From NCBI GenBank assembly GCA_026075535.2, contig AP026540.1, positions 13,392,001-13,456,000 of the forward strand: 64,000 nucleotides of DNA, in the 5' to 3' direction. Below, in pieces: positions 10,624 through 23,028 of the stretch; position 1 is the first letter of the stretch; every line of letters starts with the position of its first letter. Source of the DNA: Tricholoma matsutake. Its lineage: Eukaryota; Basidiomycota; Agaricomycetes; Agaricales; Tricholomataceae. The position numbers were made by a program, and so were the translations under genes. Under the pieces are notes generated by a model. It ran no database searches. It had not been told where the DNA came from and saw nothing but the letters and a program-made list of their open reading frames with translations.

Positions 10624-13600
10624 GCCTGGCTCAAGGGGAGCCAATACTGTGTGCACATCTTTTTGACTGAACTGTTCAATAATTTTATCAATAAGAGCAG
10701 TTTGAGAAAGTGCAACTGTTCATGCAGCTCTGTCCCAGGATATGGTGATATCCATAATGAAACATGCAGTGCCTAGTTTGGAGATTGTCCAAACCTTATG
10801 CATCTGGTCTTTGAACGGCTCATTTTCTTCCTTCCAATCTGCAATTGAGAGGTAGTTGTCAACATGGACAGCTGAAATAATAATGCCAGTGTCAGTTTTT
10901 CAGTAATATATGCATGACTCGCAGGTTAAGCATGTAAAACCCCATTTGATCATCTGGGCATTGAGTGTCTGGTTCCAGATGTGGCCACTTTGTTTCATAC
11001 CATATAGACCATGCTGAGGTTGCCACACCCAATCCTCCTTCCCAGATTCCTCAAACCTGATATGTTGCTGCATGTATTGTACTTCATCATCTGGTAGTAG
11101 GCCATATAGAAAGGCAGCTTTTATGTTGATCTGTTGTGCATCCCAGCCCAAAGATGCCACCATGTGTAAGAGGATCTGCTAAGATTCCATGCATGCAGTA
11201 GGTGAGGTCATTTTAGTGTAATCCTTACCATAGATCTGTTCAAAACCTTTGAAGACAAGATGTACTTTCCATCTAACCACTTTCCCTTCTTCATCATGCT
11301 TAATGTGAAAAATGGGTTTCCCTTTTCAGATGCATTTTCCAGAGGGAACTTCAGACCAAGGAATGAGTTTGTAGACCCCCATGTCCTTCAGCAACTTCAG
11401 TTTGTCATGATATCCAGCTTCCCATTGAGCTGTGCCAATTGAACCCTTTGCTTTGTCCCATGTTCGGGGCTCATCTTCAAATTGTAGGGACTCCAGATCA
11501 AGGTTGGTTATTTCCAAGATCAGGCCAAGAAGCTTGTGTGCCTGATCGCCAAGATTGAGGTTCTGAAATGCCCAATGAAGATCAGCAGTAGGCTCTTTGG
11601 GTTGATCAGCCTGCTTCTTAGCCATCTGTTTGGCTGCTCTCCACTCCCAACAAAGTTCCTTTGCACAGGCTGCCCATTCCCATGCTTCCTGTACTGCTGC
11701 TTCCATGTGGGTGGTAGTAGGTCCACCATTTGGGTTCTACTCAGTTGGTATTGGGAGGCAAGAGGAGCAGCATGGAGGTGGGGTTAGAGGTGTAGGCAGA
11801 TGTGTCTCTAGGCAGGTGGCAGGAGGGATGGGTTCATCACCATCATCATCATCATCATCATGGGGTGGTATGGGTATATGGTCCATGGGATCGACTATGT
11901 CTGCATCAGGGGTATATGATAGTGCATCCAGTCCCAATGGTGTGTGTCCCTCATGGCTCTCAATGAAGCAAACATTATAGGAGCTGTGAATCTTGTGGGT
12001 AGTTCAATTATAGCACCGGTAAGCCTTGGATTTATATTCATACCCAATGAGTACACATTTGAGTGATCATTTGAAGATTTTTGGATTGTCTTTCTTAGGG
12101 ATAAGGACAAATGCCTGACAACCAATCTCATGCATGTACAAATAATCCAGTTTACACTCATACCACAGCTCCCAGGGCATGATCCCACATAGTGAGTGAG
12201 TAGTGGTCTTGGCATGTAGATGAACAGCCATTAGATAGAATTTGTCCCAGAGGTACATAGGTAGTTGTGCATAGATACACATTGTATGTGCCCTTGCCAT
12301 GAGAGTCCTGTGCATACATTCAACATGTCCAATATGTGTGGACATGTGGGATGCAGTAAACCACTGTTCTGTACCATGGGATTTGAGCCAAGTGTCCATT
12401 TGATGTGACTTGAGTTCCCCATTGTCAGTAATGTAAGTACTGACCTTCAGACCCATTTCAGCTTTATGAGTGAGCTCCCATGCCTTGAGTTCAGGAAATG
12501 CATCGTCCTTACTCTTCAGAGGTATGGACCATGGAAAAGAAGTGTAGTAATCAACTATGTCCATCACATATTCATTTCCAGTATGTGATCTAACAGTGTG
12601 CACTCCTGATAAGTCTACCCATACTTTCTCAAGTTTCCTCATTGCCTTATGCCCATCCCCCTCCTCACACTTCTTTGGTACTGGTGTTTTTGGCTGTTTC
12701 CCAAGGATACATGCATCACATTTAGGTGGTCTTGAGATGGAAGAGACAGATGCACCTGTGAGTGTTCCCTTTTTGGCCATGTCCCATAGGGATTGATAAT
12801 CTGCATGGCCAAGGTGATGGTGCCAGGTTTCAAGTGAAGGTGAGCCATGTATGTAAGTGCATGATCAGTGGTAACTGAGTGGAGAGTGAGTGCATAGAGT
12901 TTCTTTGTAGGGAGAAGAGGACCATGGTGAATGAAGGTGCCCATGGATTTGTTGGTGATCCAGCAAGATGATGAATTGAAATGGGCAACAGCATTTGAGT
13001 CTGTGGTGAGGAAACTAATGGAGATCAACAGTACAGTTGTGCTTGGGACATACAGTGTGTTACATAAGATAATTGATGTGTCCCATGCCACCCACACTTT
13101 GATATCTCTGATGCCAAAACCAGGGATAGAGGATCCTCCAATGCCTTTCACTGAACGTGGCTTGGTTAGGTGAAGTGAGAGGGAATCAGAATGGTCTAGG
13201 GATATGTGAACTGAGGTCTACAATGAAGGGAAAGTCATTAAGTGACATCTGGGTGTGTGTTGTCTGGTTTAGGGCAGTAAGCACAAGTGTCATTTTGGCA
13301 GCTGGAATGGTATGGTGCTTCCAATTAATGGATGTTGTTGGCTCCTCCTCAACTACCATCCAGCCCTTGTACTCAGCCTCCTCAATCAAAGTGGTGGGAA
13401 GGGGGTCATGGGCAAGACCAGCAAATTTAGGATATGGATTTTGGGGTAGAATTCAAAATGTCACAGGAGATAATGGAGGCATGAGGGAAGTGGTTGCCGA
13501 GGGAATTCAGGAGTGCTATGTATCACAAAAGGTCAGCCTTAATGTCACCCATAGTGAACACATGCTCAATTAGAGTGCAAATCTGCTCCGCTGTTTTGGG

Positions 13601-14076
13601 AAGTGGGGTGTCCTTTGTGCATTGGATGGAAAGCACCTGCTGCAAGAGCTGCACCTGATGTACAGGTCCCTCCTTCTGGTGTCAATCCTGGAGAGATTTC
13701 CAGTTGACACTGGGCCCCTTTGTCATGTCAAGGAAGGGTGTTCACCACTGGCAATGCTAGACATCAGGAATGCATAGGTGAGGCATGTTTTAGCTTTCCA
13801 GTTGGCAAGAGCATGCATTTTGGCTTCAGGCAGGGGTGAAATCTCTGGTGATGTACTCATAGAGACTGTTAAGAGAGTGTGTGATGGTGATGTCCTCACA
13901 CCATTCTTTGTAGTTAGATTTGAGTTTATCAAACTTAACCCCAGAGTATTGAAGTGAGATTCTAACAAGGGGGACAGAAATGCTGGAGGTGCTGGTAGTG
14001 TTGGGGCTGACCAGTGACATTCATGATGGTGCAGACAAGGGGTTTGTAGAACAAGAGGGAATTGTGAAAGTAACAA
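10624..14076 (-). pseudogene. Copia-1 gag-pol polyprotein, decayed and 3' truncated
   Basis: Reading leftwards, gag is at 14020-13723 (VRISLQYSGVKFDKLKSNY and the MHALANWKAK stretch). The protease region follows near 13300, where the expected Asp-Thr-Gly reads VDLSS, so the active site is lost. Next come the GAG-pre-integrase zinc segment (KCDACILGKQ, about 12715) and the integrase core with D (VWVDLSGV), D (YITDNGEL) and E (HVECMHRTL) at 12780-12067. The reverse transcriptase starts in the GVYKLIPWSEVPSGK segment (11326-11706) and continues with AFLYGLLPDDEVQYM and GLYGMKQSGHIW (10900-11163). The catalytic VDD reads VDN near 10870. The reverse transcriptase end and RNase H are missing at the Gypsy-1 junction. 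It is close kin of Copia-2 at 15.4-19.3 kb. It has several frameshifts and stops and cannot be functional. Confidence 0.82.
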
Positions 14077-14226
14077 AGAGATTAGATGTGTACTGGAATG
14101 GCTACCACAAAGATAATAGGTGCATGATCTAGGGCAAGATAGTGATCAGAATCCAATCAATCAGATGACATCAATATGCATCAAGTGGCTAGGAGTTTCT
14201 TCAACATTGATTCAGCAATGGAAAAA

Positions 14227-14237
14227 GGCCCATAACC
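14227..14237 (-). other. Copia-1 primer-binding site (initiator-tRNA type)
   Basis: On the minus strand the LTR ends CTCTACA and is followed at once by GGTTATGGGCC. From memory this is the primer-binding sequence of classical copia elements, which pairs with the 5' half of initiator methionine tRNA. It fixes the inner LTR boundary. Confidence 0.75.
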
Positions 14238-14539
14238 TGTAGAGAATCAATCCTAGAGTAAACAAGGTTATACTATGGTACTGTTAGTTTTGTTACAACG
14301 TGATGTCTAAGATTATGCTCACCTCAGTCCTTGTACAAATGACTGAGGTGGCAGACCATCTATCTACTGATATATATAATGTCTGGTGGACAAAGGAAAG
14401 AGATGAAAAAGAAACCTGAGGTGTGTTTGTCACACATGTCAAAAGGGTGCACTAAGAACAGCACAGACATCAACCATGGCTGACTCTTCCACATCCAGTG
14501 ATGTGCCACTTGTGCACACTCATGGTGTGTCTCTCAACA
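14238..14539 (-). repeat. Copia-1 5' LTR
   Basis: This 302-bp LTR reads TGTAGAGA to CTCTCAACA on the plus strand. It lies between the primer-binding site on its left and the GGAGA duplication on its right, and matches 8-280. Confidence 0.85.
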
Positions 14540-14544
14540 GGAGA

Positions 14545-15173
14545 TCCACCACCTGGCAAGCAGTGGCTCATGGTGGTGGTGGGGGTTGCCAGTTGCTGTG
14601 ATGTGGTGGGTGTACTGAGGTGTTGACACACAAAAAAACATACCTAGATACAAGATAAGAAAGAAAAAGATTTAGTTACTTGATAAAAACAAGAAAAGAA
14701 GAGGAAAAACATACTTGACAACAACAACAGAACATGTTGTTGTTGTTGTCCTCTCCGCCCACATCCTCTCCACCTTCATCTTTGCCTCTGTCATTGGTTG
14801 TTATAGTGGCTGCAGAGCAGGAGTGAATGAAGTCACATGTCTCATGTCAAATGTCAAATGTCTAATGTTGAATGTGTCATATTAAGTATAAGCATTGTTT
14901 ACTTATACAAATATGTCACATGGGGGTGCGACAGCAGCAATTTCTGCAAAAAAACCTCATAGACTTCATACCATGGCACTTCTAGATTGTCAGGATTCAA
15001 AGTCACACTCTCAGCTGCAACTACACTGCACCTCATGTTCTGAGAGAAGAAAGTAGTGAGCTGGGCAGTGAAGGCAGGAGGCAGGTTGAGGGCAGTGACC
15101 AATGACATTCAGTAGGATTTTGAATGATGATCAAATGCAGCAGGCTGTGGATGGTAGGAGGTTATGGTTATTG
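14545..15173. other. No recognisable gene; hairpin of CAA/TTG repeats
   Basis: I see no coding region I can support. A 69-codon minus-strand frame (14899-15108, starting MSLVTALNLPPAFT) is open, but I do not recognise it and see no splice partners. At 14717-14750 thirteen bases of GAC(AAC)n type are followed by their exact reverse complement, a small hairpin. The A/G-rich stretch 14625-14715 resembles the one near 19990-20030. Confidence 0.4.
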
Positions 15174-15427
15174 TCGGCATACCAAAGATTGGCCTTATGT
15201 AAAGATCCAACCTAACTGGTACACAATGAGCACAGTTTATTGTACAGTAGACTAAGGTATCTAATCTATGAATGTAAGTATATATACTATAATGTTAACA
15301 ATGGGGGGAATGATAAAGGCTAAGGTATAAAAGGAGAAAGAGACAAGGGGAGAGATACAATCAAAGGGGAATATTAATAGATCAAAGGGGGCGCCTACAG
15401 CACATATTCAGGGTGTAGATCTCAGCA
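15174..15427 (-). repeat. Putative Copia-2 3' LTR
   Basis: The stretch begins TGTCGGC and ends TCTCAGCA. Directly after it the plus strand reads CTCCTCCTCACC, which is a purine tract on the element strand, as expected before a 3' LTR. No second copy exists here to confirm the ends. Confidence 0.45.
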
Positions 15428-18400
15428 CTCCTCCTCACCATGAATACTCCTCCTTGCATGGAATCAGCATGAAGAAGGTAATTACTGGAGTCCAAGGAAT
15501 CTGCAAAGGCAGATGAAAGATTTGACATCCAGGGCTTTAGTGAAGATATCTGCAATATTATCACAGGTGTGCACATATTGTACATGAAGCTCCTGGGATT
15601 GGACGCACTCACAAAGGAAATGAAATTTGATATCAATGTGCTTGATGTGGGAGTGGAGAAGTGGATCTTCAGATAAATTGATGGCAGCAGTGTTGGCACA
15701 AAGCATGGGGTGGGTGCAGTAGGTGAGTGTCCAATGGCCATGAGTAGGGTACAAATCCAGATGCATTCCTTTGCTAATTCAAAAGCAGCGACATACTCAG
15801 CCTCACAAGATGAGGCTGCAACAGTCTTCTGCTTGCAAGCCATCCAGGATATGGCACCCAATCCAAGGAAACACGCATATCCTCCAACACTGCGCCTCAT
15901 ATCTAAGAATTAGCCCAGTCAGAGTCAGTGTACGCCAATAAAGAAATTGAATTATTGCCCCCTAAATATAGTTTCAGGTCCTGCGTTCCTTTCAGGTAGT
16001 GAACAAGGCGGATGGTGGCATGCCAATGCTCAAAGGAATAGGAATCAAGGAACTGTGAAATTGTTGAATGGTGTATGATATGTCTGGGCACATGGAGATG
16101 GCAAGGTATAGGAGGCAGCCTACAAGTGATCAGTATGGTAGTCCTAGTAGTTTAGTCTGCACATCAGGTGTAAGACTTGACCAGTCAACACGCTGCAATT
16201 TCTGTCCAGGTTCCATTGGTGCCGACAGTGGGTTAGCATCAGTCTGACCAAACTGAGAGACAATCTTGTCAATTAATGCTGTTTGGGACAGAGCAACTGT
16301 ACAGTGTGCAGTATCCCAGGTGATGGTGATGCCAACAACAAACCAAGCTGTACCAAGATCAGATATTGTCCACACCTTTCTCATGTGGTTTTTGAAGCAC
16401 TCATTCTCCTCCTTGTGACTAGTGATGGAAAGGTAATCGTCCACATGAACAGCCGTTATGATGGTACCTGTGTCAGATTTTTGGTAGTAGATGCATGACT
16501 CACAAGATAATCTTGTGAATCCCCAGGATACCATCTGGCCATGTAGCATCTGATTCCAAATATGCCCACTTTGTTTCATGCCATATAACCCTTGCTGCAA
16601 TTCCCAATCCTCCTTTCCCAGTTCTTCAAAACCAGTTGGCTGTTCCATATATTGAATTTCATCATCTGGTAGAAGGCCATAGAGGAAAGCCATTTTGACA
16701 TCAATCTGTTGGGCGTCCCATCCAAGTGATGCTGCTATATGTAAGAGAATCTGCCAAGATTCCATGTGTGCCATAGGTGAGGTGGTTTTTGTAGTCTTTA
16801 CCATATATCTGTTCAAATCCCTTGAATCCATGCCATACCTGCTCGACCAGTCTCATCGCGTTTAATATGGAAGACTGGATGACCTTTAAGAATTTGGCGA
16901 CCTTGTGGTACATCAGTGCATGGGATAAGGACATATCTTTCAGAGATTGTAATTCCTCCCAGTAGCCTTCTTCCCATCATTTAGCATCTGCTGAATTCTT
17001 GGCATCTTCCCAAGATCCTCAAACTGCAGTGACTCTGGATCAATAACCAACATCTCTGAAATTAGTGTGGAGAGCTGATGTGCCTGATCACCAAACATAG
17101 TGTCATCAAGTGATTCCTTGACCTGCCAATCATGATTGATCAATGACATATCAGGTCTGATGACAGTACAGAGGTCATCTAAGAGTTTTCTCCATTCTGT
17201 GTGAGTTGCCTTGACCTGTTCAGCTGACTTTTTGGACTCCTGTACAGCTTTTTTGAGCCTGGTCACTGCTGGTCCTCCACCAGGATGCTTATCAGTGGGT
17301 GTTGGTATTCTGGATGATCAACGCATGACTGGTACTGGCAAAGTAGGCATCATTACTGAAGTAGGTGGGTCTGGAATAGGGTGCTGGGTAGATACATTGG
17401 TGGTGATGAAGTCATCATCAGTATCATCAATGATAGGTGTACAGTTGTGGATCAGTGGACCTTCAACTGGCTCTGCTGGATACAGATCTAACAGGGGTCA
17501 TGATGGAATAGGTGTATGACCATCATGGGTCTCAATGAACTTGACATGATATGAGCTATAAATTTTCCACGTCTCTCGGTGATAGCATCAATATGCTTTT
17601 GATTTTAGTTCATATCCAATTAGGACACACTCCATAGATCGTTCATAGATCTTGGGGTTATGTTGATTCTGAATAAAGATGTACGCCTTGCATCCAATTT
17701 CCCTCATATAAGAGTAGTCTGGTTTGTGTTCATGCCATTTCTCCCAAGGTGTGATACCATTGAGTGAGCAGGTTGTAGTTTTTGCATGTAGGTGAGCTGC
17801 TGTCAGGTATAACTCATCCCAGAGGTATGTGGGTAAATTTGCATAGAGCCACATAGTTTGCGCCTTTCCCATCAATGTTCTGTGCATGTGTTCAATGCGT
17901 CCAATGTGGGCAGAAGTATGTGGCACAGTAAATTTATGATTTGTCCCATGCAACTGGAGCCAAGCCTCCATTTCATGGGTTTTGAGTTCACCGTTATCAG
18001 TAATATACATGCCTACTTGAAGGCCTGTCTCCTTTTCCCTGGCAAGTTCCCAAGCTCTGAGTTCTTGAAAAGCATCACCTTTATGTTTCAGGGGGATGGA
18101 CCATGGATGTGACATGCAATCATTGACTATATTCATGATATACAGATTCCCAACTCATGACTTTACAGTGTTTGGTCCAGATAAGTCTACCCAGACTTTC
18201 TCCAATTTACACATAGCTCTGTGCCCCTTCCCCTCTGCATGCTTCTTGGGAACAGGTGTTCAAGTCTGCTTTCCAAGTATGCAAGAGTCACATTTAAAAG
18301 GGGGTTTGAATGAGGATTGCATGGGCATACCTGTGATGGATCCACTCCTGGCCATGTCCTGCAGTGCTTGATAGTTCACATGCCCAAGATGATGATGCCA

Positions 18401-19290
18401 AGCCACAATATTGGGGGTGTTGTGAACAGTGAGCACATGGTCCACAGTTGTGGATTGCAATGTCAGAGCATATAAGTGTTTGTTCTGGAGTAGGGTACCC
18501 CTTGCTATGAAAGTGCCAGTGGACTGATTGATGATCGAACAAGATGAGTCATCAAAATGAGCTATGACTCATGAGCGAACTGACGGAAATCAAGTGTACC
18601 GCCACATTTGGGACATAAAGCACATCATGTAAAATAATTGATGCACCTCTAGCGATCTGAAGTTTGATATTTCCCATGCCAATAGCTGCAATAGATGATC
18701 CCCCCATGCCTTTAACTCCACATGAGGCAATGGGGCAGAGGGTGACAAAATCCACATGATCAGGAGTAAGGTGAATAGTGGTGCCAGTGTCAACGTAAAA
18801 TGGACAATCAGTAAGTGAGATGGTGGTACACTGAGTTTGGTTGAGGGGAGTGACTGTGAGCGCCTCCTCATTAGTTGGTATGGAATTCTGGACCCAGTCA
18901 ACCGGAGTGGAGAACTCCTCCTCAGTCACAAGACACCCCTTGTATTCTACTTCCTCTACTGTAGCATGGGGGAGTGGATCACTAGCAAGGCCTGCAAACT
19001 TGGTAGGAGCCACCTGGGCAGTGGAGAGGATGCTGGAGTTGAGCATAACCATATAAGTGTGGCCAGCACTATCCTTCAAGGTAACAGGAATTTTGGGGGA
19101 TGACTTTGCTGCACCATTCCCGGACTTCTTCCATTCATAAGCTAATTTCTTCACTGCTTTCAACTCCTCAATAGTCTTGCCTTCCATGCCCCCCCCTTTT
19201 GAGACACAGTATGGGACAATATAACCAGGGTGCTTGCAATTACTACAAATCACTGTGGAAGTTGACCTAGCGGGTTTAGAGCTGGCAGCG
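15428..19290 (-). pseudogene. Copia-2 gag-pol polyprotein, decayed
   Basis: In order on the minus strand: a zinc knuckle CSNCKHPGYIVPYC (about 19240) in which the expected His is Tyr; the protease motif FYVDTGTTIHLTPD with intact Asp-Thr-Gly (about 18790); the GAG-pre-integrase HHCC segment (HHHLGHVNYQ...CDSCILGKQT, 18460-18260); and the integrase with D in VDLSG (about 18190), D in YITDNGEL and E in RIEHMHRTL (18136-17588). The reverse transcriptase follows (16831-16130) with AFLYGLLPDDEIQYMEQP and an intact AVHVDDYLSI catalytic motif. RNase H shows LAYTDSDW (about 15920) and AASSCEAEYVAA (15382-15900), continuing in another frame to 15482. A stop in the integrase (near 18160) is TGA. Frame changes are present between 15.4 and 16.1 kb. 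Confidence 0.85.
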
Positions 19291-19300
19291 AGGGTGAGGG

Positions 19301-21319
19301 AATGGGTGTTATAAAAGCACAAATGCGGAACACAGGGAATCTGGAGACACAACAAGAACAAGGCATAACAGTAGTACAACAGTAGCCTGATATTGAAGGC
19401 ATGGGAAGAAAGGAGCATAGCCACACTGAGAAAATGAACACCTGCAGTAGGACCCCTCACTGGGACAGATCACATGACTTCATTGCAAACTTTGTTGAAG
19501 TCCCTGGTGGTATGCATGAGAGGGTATAGGTTGTGAAACCAGTGCATGGGAGGTATTTATAGTAATACATGTTATTTGAGTACTAAGGATTTACATGAAG
19601 CTAAAAACAATATATGTCATTTGAATACTAAGGACCTGGTTGTCATTGTGTTCTTCATCATCCCATCATTATTGCGTCATTGTTGCTCTGTAGTCCACCC
19701 TGATCACAGGGGCTCACAGCAGTGGTGTGGGGGTGTCATGGTGGTTCATTTGTTTGGTCCCCACTGTCCCGTTGTCATCCAGTACCTAAAAAAGTTTGTC
19801 CCCATCGTGGTTCCTGCTCCTGTCATCCCCTGCCCATCATCCCTCATTGTTACCTGTTAGCACCCATGATCCACCCTGCATGCGAGCAGGGGCTCGCAGC
19901 GGTGGCATGGGGTACCGGGGTTGAGCACGGGGTGTCCTAGGGTGGGTCCATAATTATAACATATTCATAACCTAAAATATAGTTGGTTAGCAAAAAGAAA
20001 TACAAAGAAAAAAGAAAAAACTTACCTAGGGCCCAAACAACAATACTTAGACATCTTTTGGGCCTGGTTTCTGTCTTTCTTCATCATTGATTGGCATGGG
20101 AGTGGCAGCTGTGGGTGATGATGGAGTGGTGGTGGTATAGGAAGGAGGATGGAGGTGTCATCAATGTCCTAGGAGTGTAAAGACCTCAAAGACAGGGAGA
20201 TGTGGGGGAGAGTCTAGGCGAGGTGACACATTGACAACAGGTGCGACAACATGCCAAACGGTGAAACTTTCAAGTGGAAAGCAACTGTTTGTTTATGCAT
20301 CAATGGGAACTGTCATGTGATCTGTCCCAGTGATGGTGACTCAATGTCAGGCCCTGTGAGCTTGTGAGCCGAGCCAAAGACATTGTGTCCAGGCTTTGTA
20401 AGCACGATGTGGTATCATCACTTTGATGTCATCTCAGCACGTCTCTGTCATTTCCTGATGTTCTTAGTTGCATCCTGATGTCAATTAATTAGTGGCCTGA
20501 GCGTTTTTGACTCTTAAGAAGCATCAGACAGCAAATCATGTTTTAGTTCCTTTTTCTCCCCATTTTCACTCTGGCACTCAACACCTGCCTGAAGTTTTTC
20601 ACCCACCCTCCTCCCATTCTCTTAGCGTGCATTGGTGTAATCTCGTTTTTCTCCTTCAGACTTATTACCCATTTATGAGACTAATGGGGCATGCTCCAAA
20701 GATTCTGATTGTGACATTTTTCTTTCCTCCCAAAAAATTCTGTGTTTGCTGCATCGAAAGATGTGTCCTGTCACATGATCATCACATGCCATCTCTGACA
20801 CGTTTTTCAGAATCTTCCCCCAAAGCATGGAAAATCTTATTTGCACTACTACTAGCATATAAAATTTTACACTGATCCTCTCGTATATAACAAGCACATC
20901 CATACAAAGTGGGGTCCTACTGCTTGAGACAAGAAAATGTGTCACCCAAACTTTTCTTCCTTCATCCTCTGATAGCCTCCTGACTGCAAAAGTGCTTGGA
21001 GCATCCAGTTAACGTCATCCACAATCACAACATGCAAGCAATCCCCCCACCTCCTGATATTTCTGGTGAGCAGGCACTATTTTGATACTGTTCCAACATT
21101 CCCTCATAAAACATTTACCCCATCAGTTACGTGGGGATGATCCTGAAAATAGGCAGCTCAGGAGCCCATCTATGCAAGGAAGCAGAAAATTATGAACATG
21201 CACCCCACAAAGTCTTAGGACTTTATTCCTCGAGGCATACAAGTAGAATAAGGGTAAAATAATGGTTAAGAGAACAAGAAGTGCACCTTACTTCCTAGCA
21301 TACATCACAATGACGAAGT
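19301..21319. repeat. Gene-poor stretch with a widely spaced 21-bp inverted repeat
   Basis: Twenty-one bases at 19458-19478 (core GGGACAGATCACATG) occur as the exact reverse complement at 20312-20332, 833 bp apart. Two imperfect G-rich copies around 'CAGGGGCTC(A/G)CAGC(A/G)GTGG' lie near 19705-19730 and 19886-19910. No open frame here resembles a protein I know; the longest (20507-20875) has no convincing features. The stretch from 20333 to 21319 shows nothing I can name. Confidence 0.45.
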
Positions 21320-21617
21320 CTTTACACTCCCCCCCATAATCCGATGATTCCAATGATTCCAATTGGAGTCTGATCGGAATCCAACCATATTCCGATGTCA
21401 TTTTCACCAGCCAAATTGACATGAAATGGCACATTTAGTCCTAGTCCAGTCCGATGTAGTCCGATCAGAGTCCAATTGGACTATTGGAATTTCCTAGGAA
21501 TTTCTGATCATATAAATCACATAGGACTAGTCCAAAGTTATGCTAAGACATCAGACAACATAGGATTCCAATAGGAATGAAAGCAGCCTTGCTTAGTAAT
21601 ATAGTATGAAAAATTAA

Positions 21618-21700
21618 ATGCACACATGAGAATTGAACACTTGACTACAGAAGATTATGTAAGCATAAACTGACAACAATACCATTAGGCTAAACAGTCA
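21618..21700 (-). ncRNA. tRNA-like sequence, left arm (Pol III A and B boxes)
   Basis: On the minus strand an A box TAGCCTAATGG (21682-21692) is followed after 43 bases by a B box GTTCAATTC (21630-21638), the spacing of a tRNA gene. Both match the Pol III consensus (TRGYNNARNNG and GWTCRANNC). Acceptor and T stems do not pair well, so this is tRNA-derived rather than a tRNA gene. It reads towards the left end of the inverted-repeat element. Confidence 0.5.
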
Positions 21701-22773
21701 TTACAGGTAAGTGATCATACTACACTACATACCTTCCCATGGGTGTGATGACAAAGCACATAGCCGTGTCATCACACCTGCCAGCTCATCAACTCCCACC
21801 ACCATCACCAACGATGACAAGCACACCACCTCCATCCCCCCACCTCAACCACCTCAACCCAGCAACTCCCACCACTACCACTTCACCCCCATCTCTAGAC
21901 AAGCCCCCAAGACCGGAAACGACTCATTTTGACGCCGAATGATGCCCAAATGATGCAATCGTCATTTGGGCCATAGTAAGTTTTTTTTTTCATTCGTTTT
22001 TTACTTTTGTAAACTAACTAATTCATTTGTTTTGTTTCTAGGTTCTAATCTACATGAGTAACAATGGACTGACGCAAGCCAAACCCACACCCAATGACAC
22101 CCCTGGCAACCCCCCTCCTCCCCGTCAAAACAGGATGTGAGGGTATCAATCATGGTCAGGAGCATGGGGAGCAACACCAGGAGACCCCAGAAGGGGAATA
22201 CCCACCCGGTAAGCACCACCCAACCCCTCCCCTCGAGCCATGTCACTGATGAACTGACAATGCACCCACCCCATGCCTACGAGCAGCTGCCCATAGGGTG
22301 GTTTGTGGGTGCAGATGACAAGGGGGATGAATGACAAGGGTGACGAAATGACAAGGGGAAAGGGAGACGATGACCAGAAGGGGAGACAATGGCAACACCC
22401 GCCCCATGCATGCCTATGAGCATCTGCTTGTAGGGTGTTTAAGGGGAGGGGGAGGGAGGGAGGGGACGCTGGACAAACACCCCCACCAACATATGATGCA
22501 CCACCCACCACCAGCCTCATGAGCAACTGCTCGTGGGGTGGATGGTGGGTGGAACAACGAGGGAGGGGAGACGAGGGAGGGGAGGGAAGCCACGGGGGAG
22601 GCAAGGTGAGGGAGGCGAGACACGATGGAGACAAGAGGGAGGGGAAACGACGGGACAGGGCTGACAAGACAGCCAACACGACGCACCACCACCCCCTCCC
22701 CCCCGCAAAATGGGGGGGTGGGTTTTTTTTTGTAGAATTTAAAATAGTATAATTAAATAGTATAATCAATTCT

Positions 22774-22846
22774 CCCCCTCGCATTTGCGTGGGGGGTTTT
22801 TTTTAAATCTATATTAGTTATCTACTCCCTCGCAAAGATGCGAGGG
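22774..22846. repeat. Pair of GC-rich palindromes (CCCTCGCA...TGCGAGGG)
   Basis: Two hairpins follow each other: one at 22774-22796 (CCCCCTCGCA/TGCGTGGGGGG) and one at 22827-22846 (CCCTCGCAAAGATGCGAGGG). The second recurs with two changes at 34034-34053, where a similar GC-rich palindrome again precedes it (33982-34009). This is a dispersed paired-hairpin repeat. Confidence 0.6.
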
Positions 22847-22941
22847 CTCAACAATTTTTTTTTGAGCTCTTGTGAGAGAGGTTAAAAATAAGTGAACTAA
22901 TCTTAAGTGCTTTAAATGGACTTTATATTACATATTTATTA

Positions 22942-23028
22942 ATGCTCATGTGGCTCAACTGGTTGAGCACTTGTTTGGTAGTGATGTCACTTATATCCCA
23001 AGGTCAAGAGTTCAATTCCTGCTCTGCC
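22942..23028 (+). ncRNA. tRNA-like sequence, right arm (Pol III A and B boxes)
   Basis: An A box TGGCTCAACTGG (22951-22962) is followed after 47 bases by a B box GTTCAATTC (23010-23018). The D arm can pair (GCTC...GAGC), but the T stem does not. It reads rightwards to the element end. The body differs from the left-arm tRNA-like sequence, so the two arms were not made by simple inversion of one copy. Confidence 0.55.

Larger units (their letters stand above)
8..14539 (-). mobile_element. Copia-1 LTR retrotransposon, interrupted
   Basis: The sequence shows two copies of the same LTR, at 8-280 and 14238-14539, in the same orientation and each starting TGTAGAGAATC on the plus strand. The outer flanks carry the identical five bases GGAGA (3-7 and 14540-14544), a perfect target site duplication. 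The coding region reads on the minus strand (gag near 14.0 kb, integrase near 12.4 kb, reverse transcriptase near 11 kb). The primer-binding site and gag lie next to the right LTR, so the right LTR is the 5' LTR. The Gypsy-1 element at 281-10584 sits between the left LTR and the reverse transcriptase gene. The RNase H end, the 3' untranslated part and the last part of the left LTR are missing, so the Gypsy insertion came with, or was followed by, a deletion. Confidence 0.88.
15174..19300 (-). mobile_element. Copia-2 LTR retrotransposon, 5' truncated
   Basis: A second Copia copy on the same strand as Copia-1 and of a related family runs from a putative left LTR (15174-15427) through RNase H, reverse transcriptase and integrase to a gag zinc knuckle at about 19240. 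To the right of about 19290 the reading loses all Copia resemblance, and no second LTR or primer-binding site is present. The 5' LTR and the gag N-terminus are therefore gone. It retains the RNase H part that Copia-1 has lost. Confidence 0.8.

Noticed and set aside
20507..20875. 122-codon plus-strand frame
   Set aside because: Composition is irregular, no motif or signal is seen, and the opposite strand is also open. It was left as unassigned sequence.
22137..22784. Long Pro/Ser or Gly/Glu-rich frames in the centre of the inverted-repeat element
   Set aside because: They come from G-rich low-complexity DNA and are open on both strands; no conserved segment is seen.
22942..23028. A true tRNA gene
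   Set aside because: A and B boxes fit, but acceptor and T stems do not pair, so it is tRNA-derived at most.
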